A DNA stretch of 64,000 nucleotides from Microbacterium hydrocarbonoxydans (GTDB lineage Bacteria > Actinomycetota > Actinomycetes > Actinomycetales > Microbacteriaceae), in assembly GCF_900105205.1 (NCBI RefSeq), contig NZ_FNSQ01000005.1:2604001-2668000 (forward strand). The letters are read 5' to 3'. Both the position numbers and the translations under genes were made by a program. The notes beneath the pieces are model-generated. The model made no database searches. It was given only the letters and a program-made list of their open reading frames with translations, and was not told the origin of the DNA. Below, in pieces: positions 51,304 to 59,805 of this stretch; position 1 is the first letter of the stretch; every line of letters begins with the position of its first letter.

Positions 51304-51507
51304 TCAGCAGCAGCGAGCGCCGGGGTCGGCATCCTGTTGGGCATAGTGCGCCCGCCAGAACTCGCGCTCAGTGAGCGGCACCCTATCGGGATGCCGCTCC
51401 CGCTCGTGAGCGAGATAGTCGGCGTAGCGCGACTGACCCGTCACACCGTTCACGTACCAGGCGACCGCCTTCCAGACACGCCGCGCGGTCCCGGTCATCG
51501 CCGCCAT
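51304..51507 (-). CDS. ybdD: YbdD/YjiX family small protein (CstA partner)
   Basis: A 67-residue protein with the family pattern RYADYLAHERERHPDRVPLTEREFWRAHYAQQD. Its ATG at 51507 shares one base with the cstA stop (TGATG), fixing the start and showing coupling. In E. coli the CstA-YbdD and BtsT-YjiX pairs are linked to pyruvate uptake. The C-terminal ADPGARCC with two Cys is unlike the E. coli protein. The 3' side runs directly into the minisatellite. Confidence 0.92.
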   Translation of the reverse strand: MAAMTGTARRVWKAVAWYVNGVTGQSRYADYLAHERERHPDRVPLTEREFWRAHYAQQDADPGARCC

Positions 51508-53738
51508 CAGTGCCCCCTCGTCGGCTGAGCGGATGCCGGCAGCGAGTCCCACTCCTTCTCCACGGCCCGCTCCTCCCGAGAGGAGAACAGACCGGCGGGA
51601 GCGAAGCGTCGAGAGGGCACCTCGGGATCCTCATGATCGACGACCGGCCCTGGGCGCAGCGCCTGGATGACCTTCACGAGCGAGATCGTGATCACGATCA
51701 CCGACAGCACGAGGAACGTCGCCGACAGCACTCCCTGAATCATCGTGTTGCGGACGACGGCCTCCATCGCCGCGACGCTCGTCGCCGTGCCGAAAGACGT
51801 CTCCCCCGCCGCCAGCGCGTCACGGAAGGCGACGTGGTTGGCGAAGTACCCGACCTGCGGCACGGTGGAGAAGATCTTCTGCAGGGAGGCGGTGACCGTC
51901 ACGACCGTCACGAACGCCAGCGGCAGAGCCACCACCCAGAGCGCCCGGAAGGTACGCCTTCGCGCCACGATCGTGAGCACCACGGCAAGGGCGATCGCCG
52001 CGAGCAGCTGATTCGCAATGCCGAAGAGCGGGAACAGGGTGTTGATGCCGCCGAGCGGATCGGTCACTCCCATGATGAGCACCGCACCCCAACCGGCCAC
52101 CATCACCGCGGTGCAGATCCACGCTCCGGCCCTCCACGACGTGTCCTTGAAGCGCGGGATGACGTTGCCCACCGAGTCCTGGAGCATGAACCGCGCGACA
52201 CGGGTGCCGGCATCCACGGCCGTGAGGATGAAGAGAGCCTCGAACATGATGGCGAAGTGATACCAGAAGGCCATCATCCCGGTGCCGCCGATCCATTGCT
52301 GCATGATGTGCGCGAGACCGAGGGCCAGCGTCGGGGCGCCACCGGTGCGCGAGACGATCGATTCCTCGCCCACCGCCTCGGCCGTGCTCGTGAGCATCTC
52401 GGGCGTGAGGTTCACCCCGGTCAGCCCGAGACTGTTCACGAACTGCACTGCACCCTCGACCGTGCCGAGGGTCGCTGCCGGCGACGAGTTCATCGCGAAG
52501 TAGAGCCCGCGATCGATCGAGATCGCGGCGACGAGCGCCATGATCGCCACGAACGACTCCATGAGCATCCCGCCGTAGCCGATGAACCGGGTCTGCTTCT
52601 CCTTCTCGATCATCTTCGGCGTCGTGCCGGACGAGATGAGGGCGTGGAACCCGCTCAGGGCACCGCAGGCGATCGTGACGAACAGGAACGGGAACAGTGC
52701 CCCCGACCACACCGGGCCGGTCTCCCCGCCCGCGAACTCGCTGAACGCGGGGACGGTGATCTCCGGCCGCACGAACAGGATCGCCACAGCGAGTGCGACG
52801 ATCACCCCGATCTTCATGAAGGTCGAGAGGTAGTCGCGCGGTGCCAGCAGCATCCAGACCGGCAGCACGGCGGCGATGAAGCCGTAGATGATGATGCCCC
52901 ATGCGATCGTGGTGCGATCGAGGGTGAAGAGCGCCTGACCCCAGTCGGTCTCGGCGACCATGCCGCCGCCGATGATCGCCGCCATGAGCAGCACGAAGCC
53001 GATGAGCGACACCTCGGTGATCTTGCCCGGCCGGATCCAGCGGAGGTACGCCCCCATGAACAGCGCGATCGGGATGGTCATCGCCACCGAGAAGACGCCC
53101 CAGGGGCTCTCGCCGAGGGCGTTCACGACCACCAGGGCGAGGATGGCGGTGATGATGATCATGATGAGCAGCGTCGCCACGATCGCCGCGGTGCCGCCGA
53201 AGCGCCCGAGCTCATCGCGCGCCATCTGCCCGAGCGAGCGTCCGCCGCGACGCATCGAGAAGAACATCACCAGGTAGTCCTGCACCGCCCCCGCCAGCAC
53301 GACGCCCACGATGATCCACAGGGTGCCGGGCAGGTAGCCCATCTGCGCCGCCAGCACCGGTCCGACCAGCGGACCCGCGCCCGCGATGGCCGCGAAGTGG
53401 TGGCCGAACAGCACGCGACGATCGGTCGCGACGTAGTCCTTGCCGTCGGCCTTGTACTCGGCGGGCGTCGCCCGTCGGTCGTCGGGCTTCACGAGATTGC
53501 GCTCGATGAACTTGGAGTAGAAGCGGTAGAACACGAGGTACGTGCAGACTGCGGCGAACACGAACCAGATCGCGTTCACGGTCTCGCCTCGCACGATCGC
53601 GAGCATGGTCCAGGCCAGACCGCCGAGCAGCGCGATCGCCACCCACAGCACGATCTTCAGCGGCGTCCATCTCGGTTTCTCATCCACCGCCACAGGGGGA
53701 AGAGAGGGGTCTTCGACGGTCTTGGTCGCATCGCTCAT
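51507..53738 (-). CDS. cstA: Carbon starvation protein CstA (pyruvate/peptide transporter)
   Basis: A 743-residue inner-membrane transporter with about 16-18 helices. Family motifs are GHHFAAIAGAGPLVGPVLAAQMGYLPGTLWI, DYLVMFFSMRRGGRSLGQMARDELG and ACGALSGFHALISSGTTPKMIEKEKQ, then TGGAPTLALGLAHIM and FGIANQLLAAIALAV. ATG 53738 has GGAGTG upstream. It takes up pyruvate, or peptides under starvation, with the coupled ybdD. No LytS-type sensor pair (as for BtsT) lies in the window, so control is unknown. Confidence 0.96.
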   Translation of the reverse strand: MSDATKTVEDPSLPPVAVDEKPRWTPLKIVLWVAIALLGGLAWTMLAIVRGETVNAIWFVFAAVCTYLVFYRFYSKFIERNLVKPDDRRATPAEYKADGKDYVATDRRVLFGHHFAAIAGAGPLVGPVLAAQMGYLPGTLWIIVGVVLAGAVQDYLVMFFSMRRGGRSLGQMARDELGRFGGTAAIVATLLIMIIITAILALVVVNALGESPWGVFSVAMTIPIALFMGAYLRWIRPGKITEVSLIGFVLLMAAIIGGGMVAETDWGQALFTLDRTTIAWGIIIYGFIAAVLPVWMLLAPRDYLSTFMKIGVIVALAVAILFVRPEITVPAFSEFAGGETGPVWSGALFPFLFVTIACGALSGFHALISSGTTPKMIEKEKQTRFIGYGGMLMESFVAIMALVAAISIDRGLYFAMNSSPAATLGTVEGAVQFVNSLGLTGVNLTPEMLTSTAEAVGEESIVSRTGGAPTLALGLAHIMQQWIGGTGMMAFWYHFAIMFEALFILTAVDAGTRVARFMLQDSVGNVIPRFKDTSWRAGAWICTAVMVAGWGAVLIMGVTDPLGGINTLFPLFGIANQLLAAIALAVVLTIVARRRTFRALWVVALPLAFVTVVTVTASLQKIFSTVPQVGYFANHVAFRDALAAGETSFGTATSVAAMEAVVRNTMIQGVLSATFLVLSVIVITISLVKVIQALRPGPVVDHEDPEVPSRRFAPAGLFSSREERAVEKEWDSLPASAQPTRGH

Positions 53739-53867
53739 AGCGCATCACTCCATCGTCTGCGTTCGATGCGACGAGCCTAATCCGGCCTCCGCGGGCAGGG
53801 GAAGCGGATCGCCGGTGCTCTCTGCCACACCTGCCGCCTCGCCGGCAGCATCCCCGCCACGACACAC

Positions 53868-53903
53868 GACAGCGGATGCCGCGACACCGCGGCATCCGCT
53901 GTC
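53868..53903 (-). terminator. Terminator after phoH
   Basis: GACAGCGGATGCCGCG (53868-53883) and CGCGGCATCCGCTGTC (53888-53903) pair perfectly over 16 bp with loop ACAC, 14 bases past the phoH stop. It shares the CGGATGCCGC arm with the terminators at 31461 and 49719. Confidence 0.85.
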
Positions 53904-53916
53904 CGGCGGGCTCGCC

Positions 53917-55299
53917 CTAGCTGAGCTCGCCCCCCTCCAGCAGTTCGGTGACGAGAGCGGCGATCGCGGAGCGCTCGGACCGCATCAGCGTCACGTGCGC
54001 GAAGAGATCGTGCCCCTTGAGCGTCTCGATGACGCTGGCGATGCCGTCGTGACGCCCGACGCGCAGGTTGTCGCGCTGGCCGACGTCGTGGGTGAGGATG
54101 ACGCGCGAGTTCTGCCCCATGCGGCTGAGCACCGTGAGGAGGACGTTGCGCTCGAGCGACTGCGCCTCGTCGACGATCACGAACGCATCGTGCAGGGAAC
54201 GGCCGCGGATGTGCGTGAGCGGAAGCACCTCGAGGATGCCGCGCTCGACGACCTCCTCCATGACGTTGCCCGACACGACCGAACCGAGGGTGTCGAAGAC
54301 CGCCTGCCCCCAGGGCCCCATCTTCTCGCCCTGGTCGCCGGGGAGGTAGCCGAGCTCCTGGCCACCGACGGCGAACAGCGGACGGAAGACGATGATCTTC
54401 TTCTGCTGCTGGCGTTCGAGCACCGCTTCGAGGCCGGCGCACAGCGCGAGCGCCGACTTGCCGGTCCCCGCTCGTCCGCCGAGCGAGACGATCCCCACAT
54501 CGGGGTCCGTGAGCAGATCGATCGCGATGCGCTGCTCGGCGGAGCGACCGTGCATTCCGAAGATGTCCCGGTCGCCGCGCACGAGCTTGTACTCGCCGTC
54601 GCCCGTCACCCGGCCGAGTGCGGATCCGCGCTCGGAGTGGATGATGAGCCCGGTGTTCACCGGAAGCCCCCTGGCGTCTTCGCTGATGCCGACCTCGCTC
54701 TCGTAGAGGTCGCTGATCTCGTCACCGGAGAGGTCGAGCGTGGTGATGCCCGTCCACCCGGAGTCGACGGCCTGCTCGGCCAGGTACTCCTCGGCGCGCA
54801 GACCGAGGGATGCGGCCTTCACGCGCATCGGAAGGTCTTTGGAGACGATCGTGACGTCCTGCCCGTCCTGCGCGAGGTTCATCGCGACCGAGAGGATGCG
54901 GGTGTCGTTGTCGCTCAGGCGGATGCCGGCCGGAAGGATCGACGAATCGGTGTTCGCGAGCTCGACGCGCAGGGTGCCGCCTTCGCCCACCTCCACCGGG
55001 AAGTCGAGTCGCCCGTGCTCGATGCGCAGATCGTCGAGGTGACGCAGCGCCTGGCGGGCGAAGTATCCGATCTCCGGGTCGTGGCGCTTTCCCTCGAGTT
55101 CGGTGATGACCACGACGGGCAGCACCACCGAATGCTCGGCGAAGCGGAAGAAGGCCTGCGGATCGCTCAGCAGGACGGACGTGTCGAGCACATAGGTCCG
55201 CAGGTCCTGGTCAGGATCAGCGGATGCCGCTCGCGTCGTCGACTTACGGGTGGACTGCTGCGCGGTGCTGGTGGACTGCTGCGCTGTACGTGAGGTCAC
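53917..55299 (-). CDS. PIN domain-PhoH ATPase (PhoH2 type)
   Basis: A 460-residue fusion. The N-terminal PIN ribonuclease domain (about 35-170) begins [18 protein letters not shown] and has [10 protein letters not shown] and [12 protein letters not shown]. The C-terminal PhoH ATPase carries Walker [17 protein letters not shown], Walker [14 protein letters not shown] and [11 protein letters not shown]. PhoH2 proteins are reported as ATP-dependent RNA helicase-ribonucleases. GTG 55299 (GGGAG upstream) is preferred to ATG 55356, which gives 19 low-quality extra residues. Residues 5-20 are repetitive ([17 protein letters not shown]). Confidence 0.93.
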   Translation of the reverse strand: MTSRTAQQSTSTAQQSTRKSTTRAASADPDQDLRTYVLDTSVLLSDPQAFFRFAEHSVVLPVVVITELEGKRHDPEIGYFARQALRHLDDLRIEHGRLDFPVEVGEGGTLRVELANTDSSILPAGIRLSDNDTRILSVAMNLAQDGQDVTIVSKDLPMRVKAASLGLRAEEYLAEQAVDSGWTGITTLDLSGDEISDLYESEVGISEDARGLPVNTGLIIHSERGSALGRVTGDGEYKLVRGDRDIFGMHGRSAEQRIAIDLLTDPDVGIVSLGGRAGTGKSALALCAGLEAVLERQQQKKIIVFRPLFAVGGQELGYLPGDQGEKMGPWGQAVFDTLGSVVSGNVMEEVVERGILEVLPLTHIRGRSLHDAFVIVDEAQSLERNVLLTVLSRMGQNSRVILTHDVGQRDNLRVGRHDGIASVIETLKGHDLFAHVTLMRSERSAIAALVTELLEGGELS

Positions 55300-55506
55300 G
55301 ACCCACTCCCGACCCGGGGAATCCCGGTTATTCGAACGAGTCGACCAGGGGGTCACGAGTCGTCATCCTGAGGCCGACCCGACGGGCACCTTGCCCGATG
55401 CCTCGAAGCTACGACCAGGCGCCGACATTCCTCCGATCCGACACGCCACCAATTCGTTACGTGTTCATTAACGGGCGGCGTCGCCGGCCAGCGACGTCGT
55501 CGGGCG

Positions 55507-56289
55507 TCAGCGGCCGAACCGCCGATCGCGGTCGGCGTAGTCGCGGATCGCCCGGAGGAAGTCGACCTGCCGCAGATCGGGCCCGAGCGCCTCGACGAAG
55601 TAGAACTCGCTGTGCGCGCTCTGCCAGAGCAGGAAGTCGCTGAGCCGCTGCTCGCCGCTGGTGCGGATCACGAGATCGGGGTCTGGCTGCCCTCCGGTGT
55701 AGAGGTGCTCTCCGATCATCTCGGGTGTGAGATGCGCGGCGAGGTCCTCGATCGTGCCGCCTGATGCCTGGTGCGCCGTGACGATGCTGCGCACCGCGTC
55801 GACGATCTCGTTGCGCCCGCCGTACCCGACCGCGAGGTTCACGTGCAGTCCGGTGTGGTCGCGGGTGCGCTCCTGGGCATCTTCGAGCACGCGCGCGAGC
55901 TCGGGTGGAAGGATGTCGGAGCGGCCGACGTGCTTCACCCTCCAGTTGCCCTCCTGCGACAGCGCCTCGGCGAGCTCGGCGATGATCTCGATGAGGTCCG
56001 CGAGTTCGGCGGAATCGCGCTTGAGCAGGTTGTCGCTCGAGAGCAGGTAGAGCGAGACGACGGGGATGCCGAGCTCGTCGCACCAACCGAGGAACTCACG
56101 CATCTTCGCAGCGCCGGCGCGGTGCCCCTCCGCCGGGGTGGCGTAGCCCAGCTGCCGGGCCCATCGACGGTTGCCGTCGATCATCATGGCCACGTGACGC
56201 GGCACGGACGCAGGATCCAGGTGGCGGCGCAGCCGGCTGGTGTAGAGGCGGTACAGCGGCCCCCGCCCCTGACCCTCACGTGACATCAC
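55507..56289 (-). CDS. uppS: Cis-prenyltransferase (undecaprenyl/decaprenyl diphosphate synthase family)
   Basis: A 260-residue cytosolic enzyme joining isopentenyl units for the lipid carrier. Motifs are HVAMMIDGNRRWARQLG (Asp and Arg of the P-loop), GHRAGAAKMREFLGWCDELGI, LYLLSSDNLLKRD, VNLAVGYGGRNEIVDA and IRTSGEQRLSDFLLWQSAHSEFYF. Short-chain Z-farnesyl-diphosphate synthases look similar, so chain length is uncertain. GTG 56289 is leaderless-type (TAGCGT 56296-56301, six bases before); ATG 56286 follows at once. Substrates would come from the ispH pathway. Confidence 0.94.
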   Translation of the reverse strand: MMSREGQGRGPLYRLYTSRLRRHLDPASVPRHVAMMIDGNRRWARQLGYATPAEGHRAGAAKMREFLGWCDELGIPVVSLYLLSSDNLLKRDSAELADLIEIIAELAEALSQEGNWRVKHVGRSDILPPELARVLEDAQERTRDHTGLHVNLAVGYGGRNEIVDAVRSIVTAHQASGGTIEDLAAHLTPEMIGEHLYTGGQPDPDLVIRTSGEQRLSDFLLWQSAHSEFYFVEALGPDLRQVDFLRAIRDYADRDRRFGR

Positions 56290-56382
56290 CTCCCTACGCT
56301 ATCGTGCCGGCGCGTGGCGGCAGAGGGCGGACGCTCAGGGTATGTGCGCCTCGGGGAATGGCCGCGCGAATAGAGTGAGGGC

Positions 56383-57111
56383 GTGAGCACACCCGACTCC
56401 GCGGAACCAGACGTCCCCCAGCTTCCTCTCATGGAGGAGGCGGCCCACGACGCCGCAGTAGACATCAAGCCGACCTGGCGCGGATGGCTGCATGCGGCGA
56501 CGTTCCCGGTCGCGATCGTCACCGGCATCGTGCTCATCACCGTGGCGCAGGGAGGGGCCGCCAAGTGGGCGGCCGCCGTCTTCATGGCCACGTCGCTGCT
56601 GCTCTTCGGCAACTCGGCGCTCTACCACCGCATCGACTGGAGCCCGAAGGTCAAGATCATCCTCAAGAGGATCGACCACGCGAACATCCTGCTCCTGATC
56701 GCGGGGACCTACACGCCTCTGGCGGTGCTCGCACTGCCACCGGAGAAGGGCGGTCTGCTGCTGATCCTGGTCTGGAGCGGCGCGCTGCTCGGCATCCTGT
56801 TCCGGGTCTTCTGGATCGACGCGCCGCGCTGGCTCTACGTCGCGCTGTACCTGCTGCTGGGCTGGGCGGCCGTGATGTACATGGCGGACCTGCTCGCCGC
56901 GAACCCCACCATGATGGCGCTCGTGATCGTGGGTGGACTGCTCTACACCGGCGGCGCGATCGTCTACGCGCTCAAGAAGCCCAATCCCTGGCCCGGCCAT
57001 TTCGGCTTCCACGAGATCTTCCACCTGTGCACGGTGCTCGCGTTCCTCTGCCACTGGACCGCGTGCCTGCTCATCGCCCTCGAGCCGCTGTCGCCCTCGC
57101 TCGGCGCCTGA
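56383..57111 (+). CDS. Hemolysin III/TrhA family membrane protein
   Basis: A 242-residue protein with a Pro/Glu N-terminus and seven membrane helices (first about residue 40). Family features are NSALYHRIDWSPK, ILLLIAGTYTPLAVLAL and the metal-binding HFGFHEIFHLCTVLAFLCHW. TrhA/YqfA members affect membrane energetics or lipid homeostasis and are related to adiponectin receptors (PAQR); hemolysis is not certain. GTG 56383 is leaderless-type (TAGAGT 56371-56376, six bases before). Confidence 0.9.
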   Translation: MSTPDSAEPDVPQLPLMEEAAHDAAVDIKPTWRGWLHAATFPVAIVTGIVLITVAQGGAAKWAAAVFMATSLLLFGNSALYHRIDWSPKVKIILKRIDHANILLLIAGTYTPLAVLALPPEKGGLLLILVWSGALLGILFRVFWIDAPRWLYVALYLLLGWAAVMYMADLLAANPTMMALVIVGGLLYTGGAIVYALKKPNPWPGHFGFHEIFHLCTVLAFLCHWTACLLIALEPLSPSLGA

Positions 57112-57170
57112 CCTGCGCGGGCGCGGCTCAGCGCCGCGGGCTCAGCGACGGCTGACCCGACGGATCAGCG

Positions 57171-57455
57171 TCAGCGCTTCTCGGGATCGTCGTCGCCCTC
57201 GCGGACGATCGGCAGGTCGGCATCCGTCTCGGTCGCCTCGTCCGCGGCGCGTGCGGCCTCCTCGGCGTCGAGCTCCTCACGGACCTCTTCGCGGTAGCGG
57301 ACACGGCGGATGCGTCGGTTCATGTCGAGGATCAGCAGGATCACGGCCACCAACAGGATGACCACGGCCGCGAAGCCCACGAAACCGGGAGTCACCGAGT
57401 CAGGGTTGACCGTCATCGTGGGTGTCGGCATCGGGGTCTCGGTGAGAGCAAGCAC
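57171..57455 (-). CDS. Small membrane protein of unknown function
   Basis: A 94-residue protein with one membrane helix (about 24-45: GFVGFAAVVILLVAVILLILDM) and a long charged C-terminal cytosolic tail (RRIRRVRYREEVREELDAEEAARAADEATETD). The N-terminal Thr/Pro stretch is extracytoplasmic. The start is GTG 57455 with a weak GGCAGA. I do not recognise the family, though the layout is common in Microbacteriaceae. It is divergent from the DUF4307 gene. Confidence 0.75.
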   Translation of the reverse strand: MLALTETPMPTPTMTVNPDSVTPGFVGFAAVVILLVAVILLILDMNRRIRRVRYREEVREELDAEEAARAADEATETDADLPIVREGDDDPEKR

Positions 57456-57524
57456 GGAGTCTGCCTTTCATGCGCAGGTCGCATAACCTGGAGTCACCAG
57501 CCTAACGACCGGAAGCGCCTCCCC

Positions 57525-57911
57525 GTGACAACCGCACAACAGCTCGACGACCGCTATGGACGCACGCGCCGCCGCCGCGCGCCGTGGATCGTGCTGATCG
57601 CCGTGGCCGCACTGCTGGTCGGAGCGTTCGGATGGTCGATCGTGACGACGCAGATGAATGCCGTCGACGCCGACGATCTCGGCTACGACCTGGTCGACGA
57701 GCACTCCGTCACCGTGCGGTTCCAGGTGACAGGGGTGCAGGGCAAGGATGTCGCGTGCGTGGTCGAAGCCCTCGATGAGGAGTTCGGGGTGGTCGGCTGG
57801 AAGGTCGTCGAGATCCCCGCCGGCGACGCCCATTCCCAGGCGCTGTCCGCCACCGTCCCGACCGTGTCGGAGGCGACGACAGGTTTGGTGAACAGCTGCT
57901 GGGTCGCTTAG
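57525..57911 (+). CDS. DUF4307 membrane protein
   Basis: A 128-residue protein: TTAQQLDDRYGRTRRRRAPWI (the family start), one membrane helix (VLIAVAALLVGAFGWSIV), then an outer DUF4307 domain with FQVTGVQGKDVACVVEALDEEFGVVGWKVVEIPAG and a conserved Cys near the end (NSCWVA). The two cysteines (ACVV and NSCW) could pair in a disulfide. The family is actinobacterial, often next to greA as here, with unknown role. GTG 57525. Confidence 0.88.
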   Translation: MTTAQQLDDRYGRTRRRRAPWIVLIAVAALLVGAFGWSIVTTQMNAVDADDLGYDLVDEHSVTVRFQVTGVQGKDVACVVEALDEEFGVVGWKVVEIPAGDAHSQALSATVPTVSEATTGLVNSCWVA

Positions 57912-57955
57912 ACTCGTCGCAGACAGATGACGCCCTGGCACCGTGCCGGGGCGTC
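57909..57955 (+). promoter_or_regulatory. greA promoter and leader hairpin
   Basis: TAGACT (57909-57914) overlaps the DUF4307 stop and is a good -10. The predicted transcript would begin near 57921 and quickly form a GACGCCC / GGGCGTC hairpin with inner GGCA / TGCC (57929-57955), followed by TTGG. It could be the DUF4307 terminator, an attenuator in the greA leader, or both. Confidence 0.5.
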
Positions 57956-58007
57956 TTGGCATATCCCCCGCGGAACGTCGCCGGGTACCTACCGAAGGAG
58001 CTTCGTC

Positions 58008-58496
58008 ATGTCTACTGACGCTCAGGTTCCCTTCCTCACGCAGGAAGCGTACGACCGGCTCGTCGCCGAGCTGGAACACCTCTCCACGACGGGTCGTGAC
58101 GAGATCGCGAAGCGCATCGAGGCGGCCCGCGAAGAGGGCGACCTCAAGGAGAACGGCGGCTACCACGCCGCCAAGGACGAGCAGGGCAAGCAGGAGGCCC
58201 GCATCCGCACCCTCGAGAACCTCCTCAAGACCGCCAAGGTCGGCGAAGCACCGGCGAGCCGCGGGATCGTCGAGCCCGGCACCGTCGTGACCGCTCTGGT
58301 CGCCGGCGGCGAGGAGGTCTTCCTCCTCGGCAGCCGCGAGATCGCGGTCGGCAGCGACCTCGACGTCTACAGCGAGGCCAGCCCGCTCGGTCAGGCGATC
58401 CTCGGACTCAAGGTCGGCGAGAAGTCGTCGTACGAGGCGCCCAACGGCCGCGACATCTCGGTCGAGATCGTCAACGTCGAGACCTACACCGGCTGA
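58008..58496 (+). CDS. greA: Transcription elongation factor GreA
   Basis: A 162-residue factor that rescues backtracked RNA polymerase. The N-terminal coiled coil has FLTQEAYDRLVAELEHLSTTGRDEIAKRIEAAREEGDLKENGGYHAAKDEQ, including the tip Asp and Glu; the C-terminal FKBP-like domain ends SPLGQAILGLKVGEKSSYEAPNG. ATG 58008 has GAAGGAG eight bases upstream. A strong terminator follows. Confidence 0.97.
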   Translation: MSTDAQVPFLTQEAYDRLVAELEHLSTTGRDEIAKRIEAAREEGDLKENGGYHAAKDEQGKQEARIRTLENLLKTAKVGEAPASRGIVEPGTVVTALVAGGEEVFLLGSREIAVGSDLDVYSEASPLGQAILGLKVGEKSSYEAPNGRDISVEIVNVETYTG

Positions 58497-58525
58497 CGCG
58501 CAGTCGCGCAGGCGTCACAGACGCC

Positions 58526-58567
58526 ACGAGAAGAGGCCCCGTCCGAGCGGACGGGGCCTCTTCTCGT
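58526..58567. terminator. Bidirectional terminator between greA and ilvA
   Basis: ACGAGAAGAGGCCCCGTCC and GGACGGGGCCTCTTCTCGT form a perfect 19-bp stem with loop GAGC, between convergent genes. The lower stem supplies T/C-rich and A/G-rich flanks. Confidence 0.9.
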
Positions 58568-58575
58568 GTCCGCTG

Positions 58576-59805
58576 TCAGTCCGGCACGATCATCGGGTGG
58601 AACCCGGCACGCCGGAGGGTGTCGAGGGTGTGCTCGGAATGCTCCGCACCCCGCGTCTCGACGCTGAGCTCGAGGATGACCTCGCTGATCTGCAGACCGT
58701 GGCCGTGCCTGGTGTGCATGGCCTCGATGACGTTGGCCCCGGCTTCGGCGATGAGCTCCGACACCCGCGCGAGCTGGCCCGGACGGTCGGGAAGCGGGAT
58801 GCGGATCGTGAGGTAGCGACCGGATGCCGCGAGTCCGTGCGACACGACCCGCTGCAGCAGGAGGGGATCGATGTTCCCTCCCGACAGCACAGCCATCGTG
58901 GTGCCGGAGGCCGAGACCTTGCCTGCGAGGATGGCGGCGACGCCGGCCGCTCCCGCAGGCTCCACGACGACCTTGGCCTGCTCGAGCAGGATGAGGATGG
59001 CGCGGGCGAGGTCGTCGTCCGACACGGTGACGACCTCGTCGACGAGGTCCTTGATGATGTCGAACGGGATCGCCCCGGGGCGCGCGACGAGGATGCCGTC
59101 GGCGATCGTGGGACGCGTCTCGATGTCGACGGGGTGCCCGGCGTCCAACGACGGCGGCACGGCCGCGGCGTTCTCGGCCTGCACGCCGATGATGCGCACG
59201 GTGCGCCCGAGCTGCGCGGCGCGGGCCTTGACCGCAGCCGCGACCCCGGCGATGAGTCCTCCCCCGCCGATCCCCAGCACGATCGTGTCGACCTCGGGGG
59301 CGTCGTCGAGGAGCTCGAGTCCGAGGGTGCCCTGCCCGATCACGACGTCGCGGTGGTCGAACGGGTGGATGAGCATCGCGCCCGTGCGCTCGGCGAACTC
59401 GGCCGCCAGTCGCAGGGAGGTCGCGACGGTCTCGCCCTCGAGCACCACCTCGGCGCCGTAGCCTCGCGTGGCGAGGAGCTTGGGGACCGGCACCCCGAGC
59501 GGCATGAAGATCGTGGCCGGGATGCCGAGCGCCTGGGCGGCGAGCGCCACGCCCTGCGCGTGGTTGCCGGCGGACGCCGCGACGACGCCGTGCGAGCGCT
59601 CCTCGGCGCTCAGCTTCGACAGGCGGTAGGCGGCGCCGCGGATCTTGAAGGATCCGGTGCGCTGCAGATTCTCCATCTTCAGCAGCACCGGAGCACCGAG
59701 GACGTCCGACAGCGCCCGTGACGGCAGCGTCGGGGTGTGCGTGATCACCTCAGCCAGACTCTGAGCTGCGTTCTCGAACTCCGTCAGGCTGGGGACTGCG
59801 CTCAT
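58576..59805 (-). CDS. ilvA: Threonine ammonia-lyase with C-terminal ACT domain
   Basis: A 409-residue PLP enzyme deaminating threonine to 2-oxobutyrate. The PLP lysine is Lys54 (QRTGSFKIRGAAYR), the phosphate loop is LGIGGGGLIAGVA, and ASAGNHAQGVA is conserved. The C-terminal ~75 residues (RIPLPDRPGQLARVSELIAEAGANVIEAMHTR) are an ACT domain. Size and single ACT domain match the TdcB/IlvA type of actinobacteria. Its ATG overlaps the AI-2E transporter stop by four bases. Confidence 0.95.
   Translation of the reverse strand: MSAVPSLTEFENAAQSLAEVITHTPTLPSRALSDVLGAPVLLKMENLQRTGSFKIRGAAYRLSKLSAEERSHGVVAASAGNHAQGVALAAQALGIPATIFMPLGVPVPKLLATRGYGAEVVLEGETVATSLRLAAEFAERTGAMLIHPFDHRDVVIGQGTLGLELLDDAPEVDTIVLGIGGGGLIAGVAAAVKARAAQLGRTVRIIGVQAENAAAVPPSLDAGHPVDIETRPTIADGILVARPGAIPFDIIKDLVDEVVTVSDDDLARAILILLEQAKVVVEPAGAAGVAAILAGKVSASGTTMAVLSGGNIDPLLLQRVVSHGLAASGRYLTIRIPLPDRPGQLARVSELIAEAGANVIEAMHTRHGHGLQISEVILELSVETRGAEHSEHTLDTLRRAGFHPMIVPD

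Noticed and set aside
51023..51374. Open frames through the 19-bp array that give a 19-residue periodic protein
   Set aside because: Periodic in all three frames because 19 is not a multiple of 3; no start signals and no non-repetitive domain.
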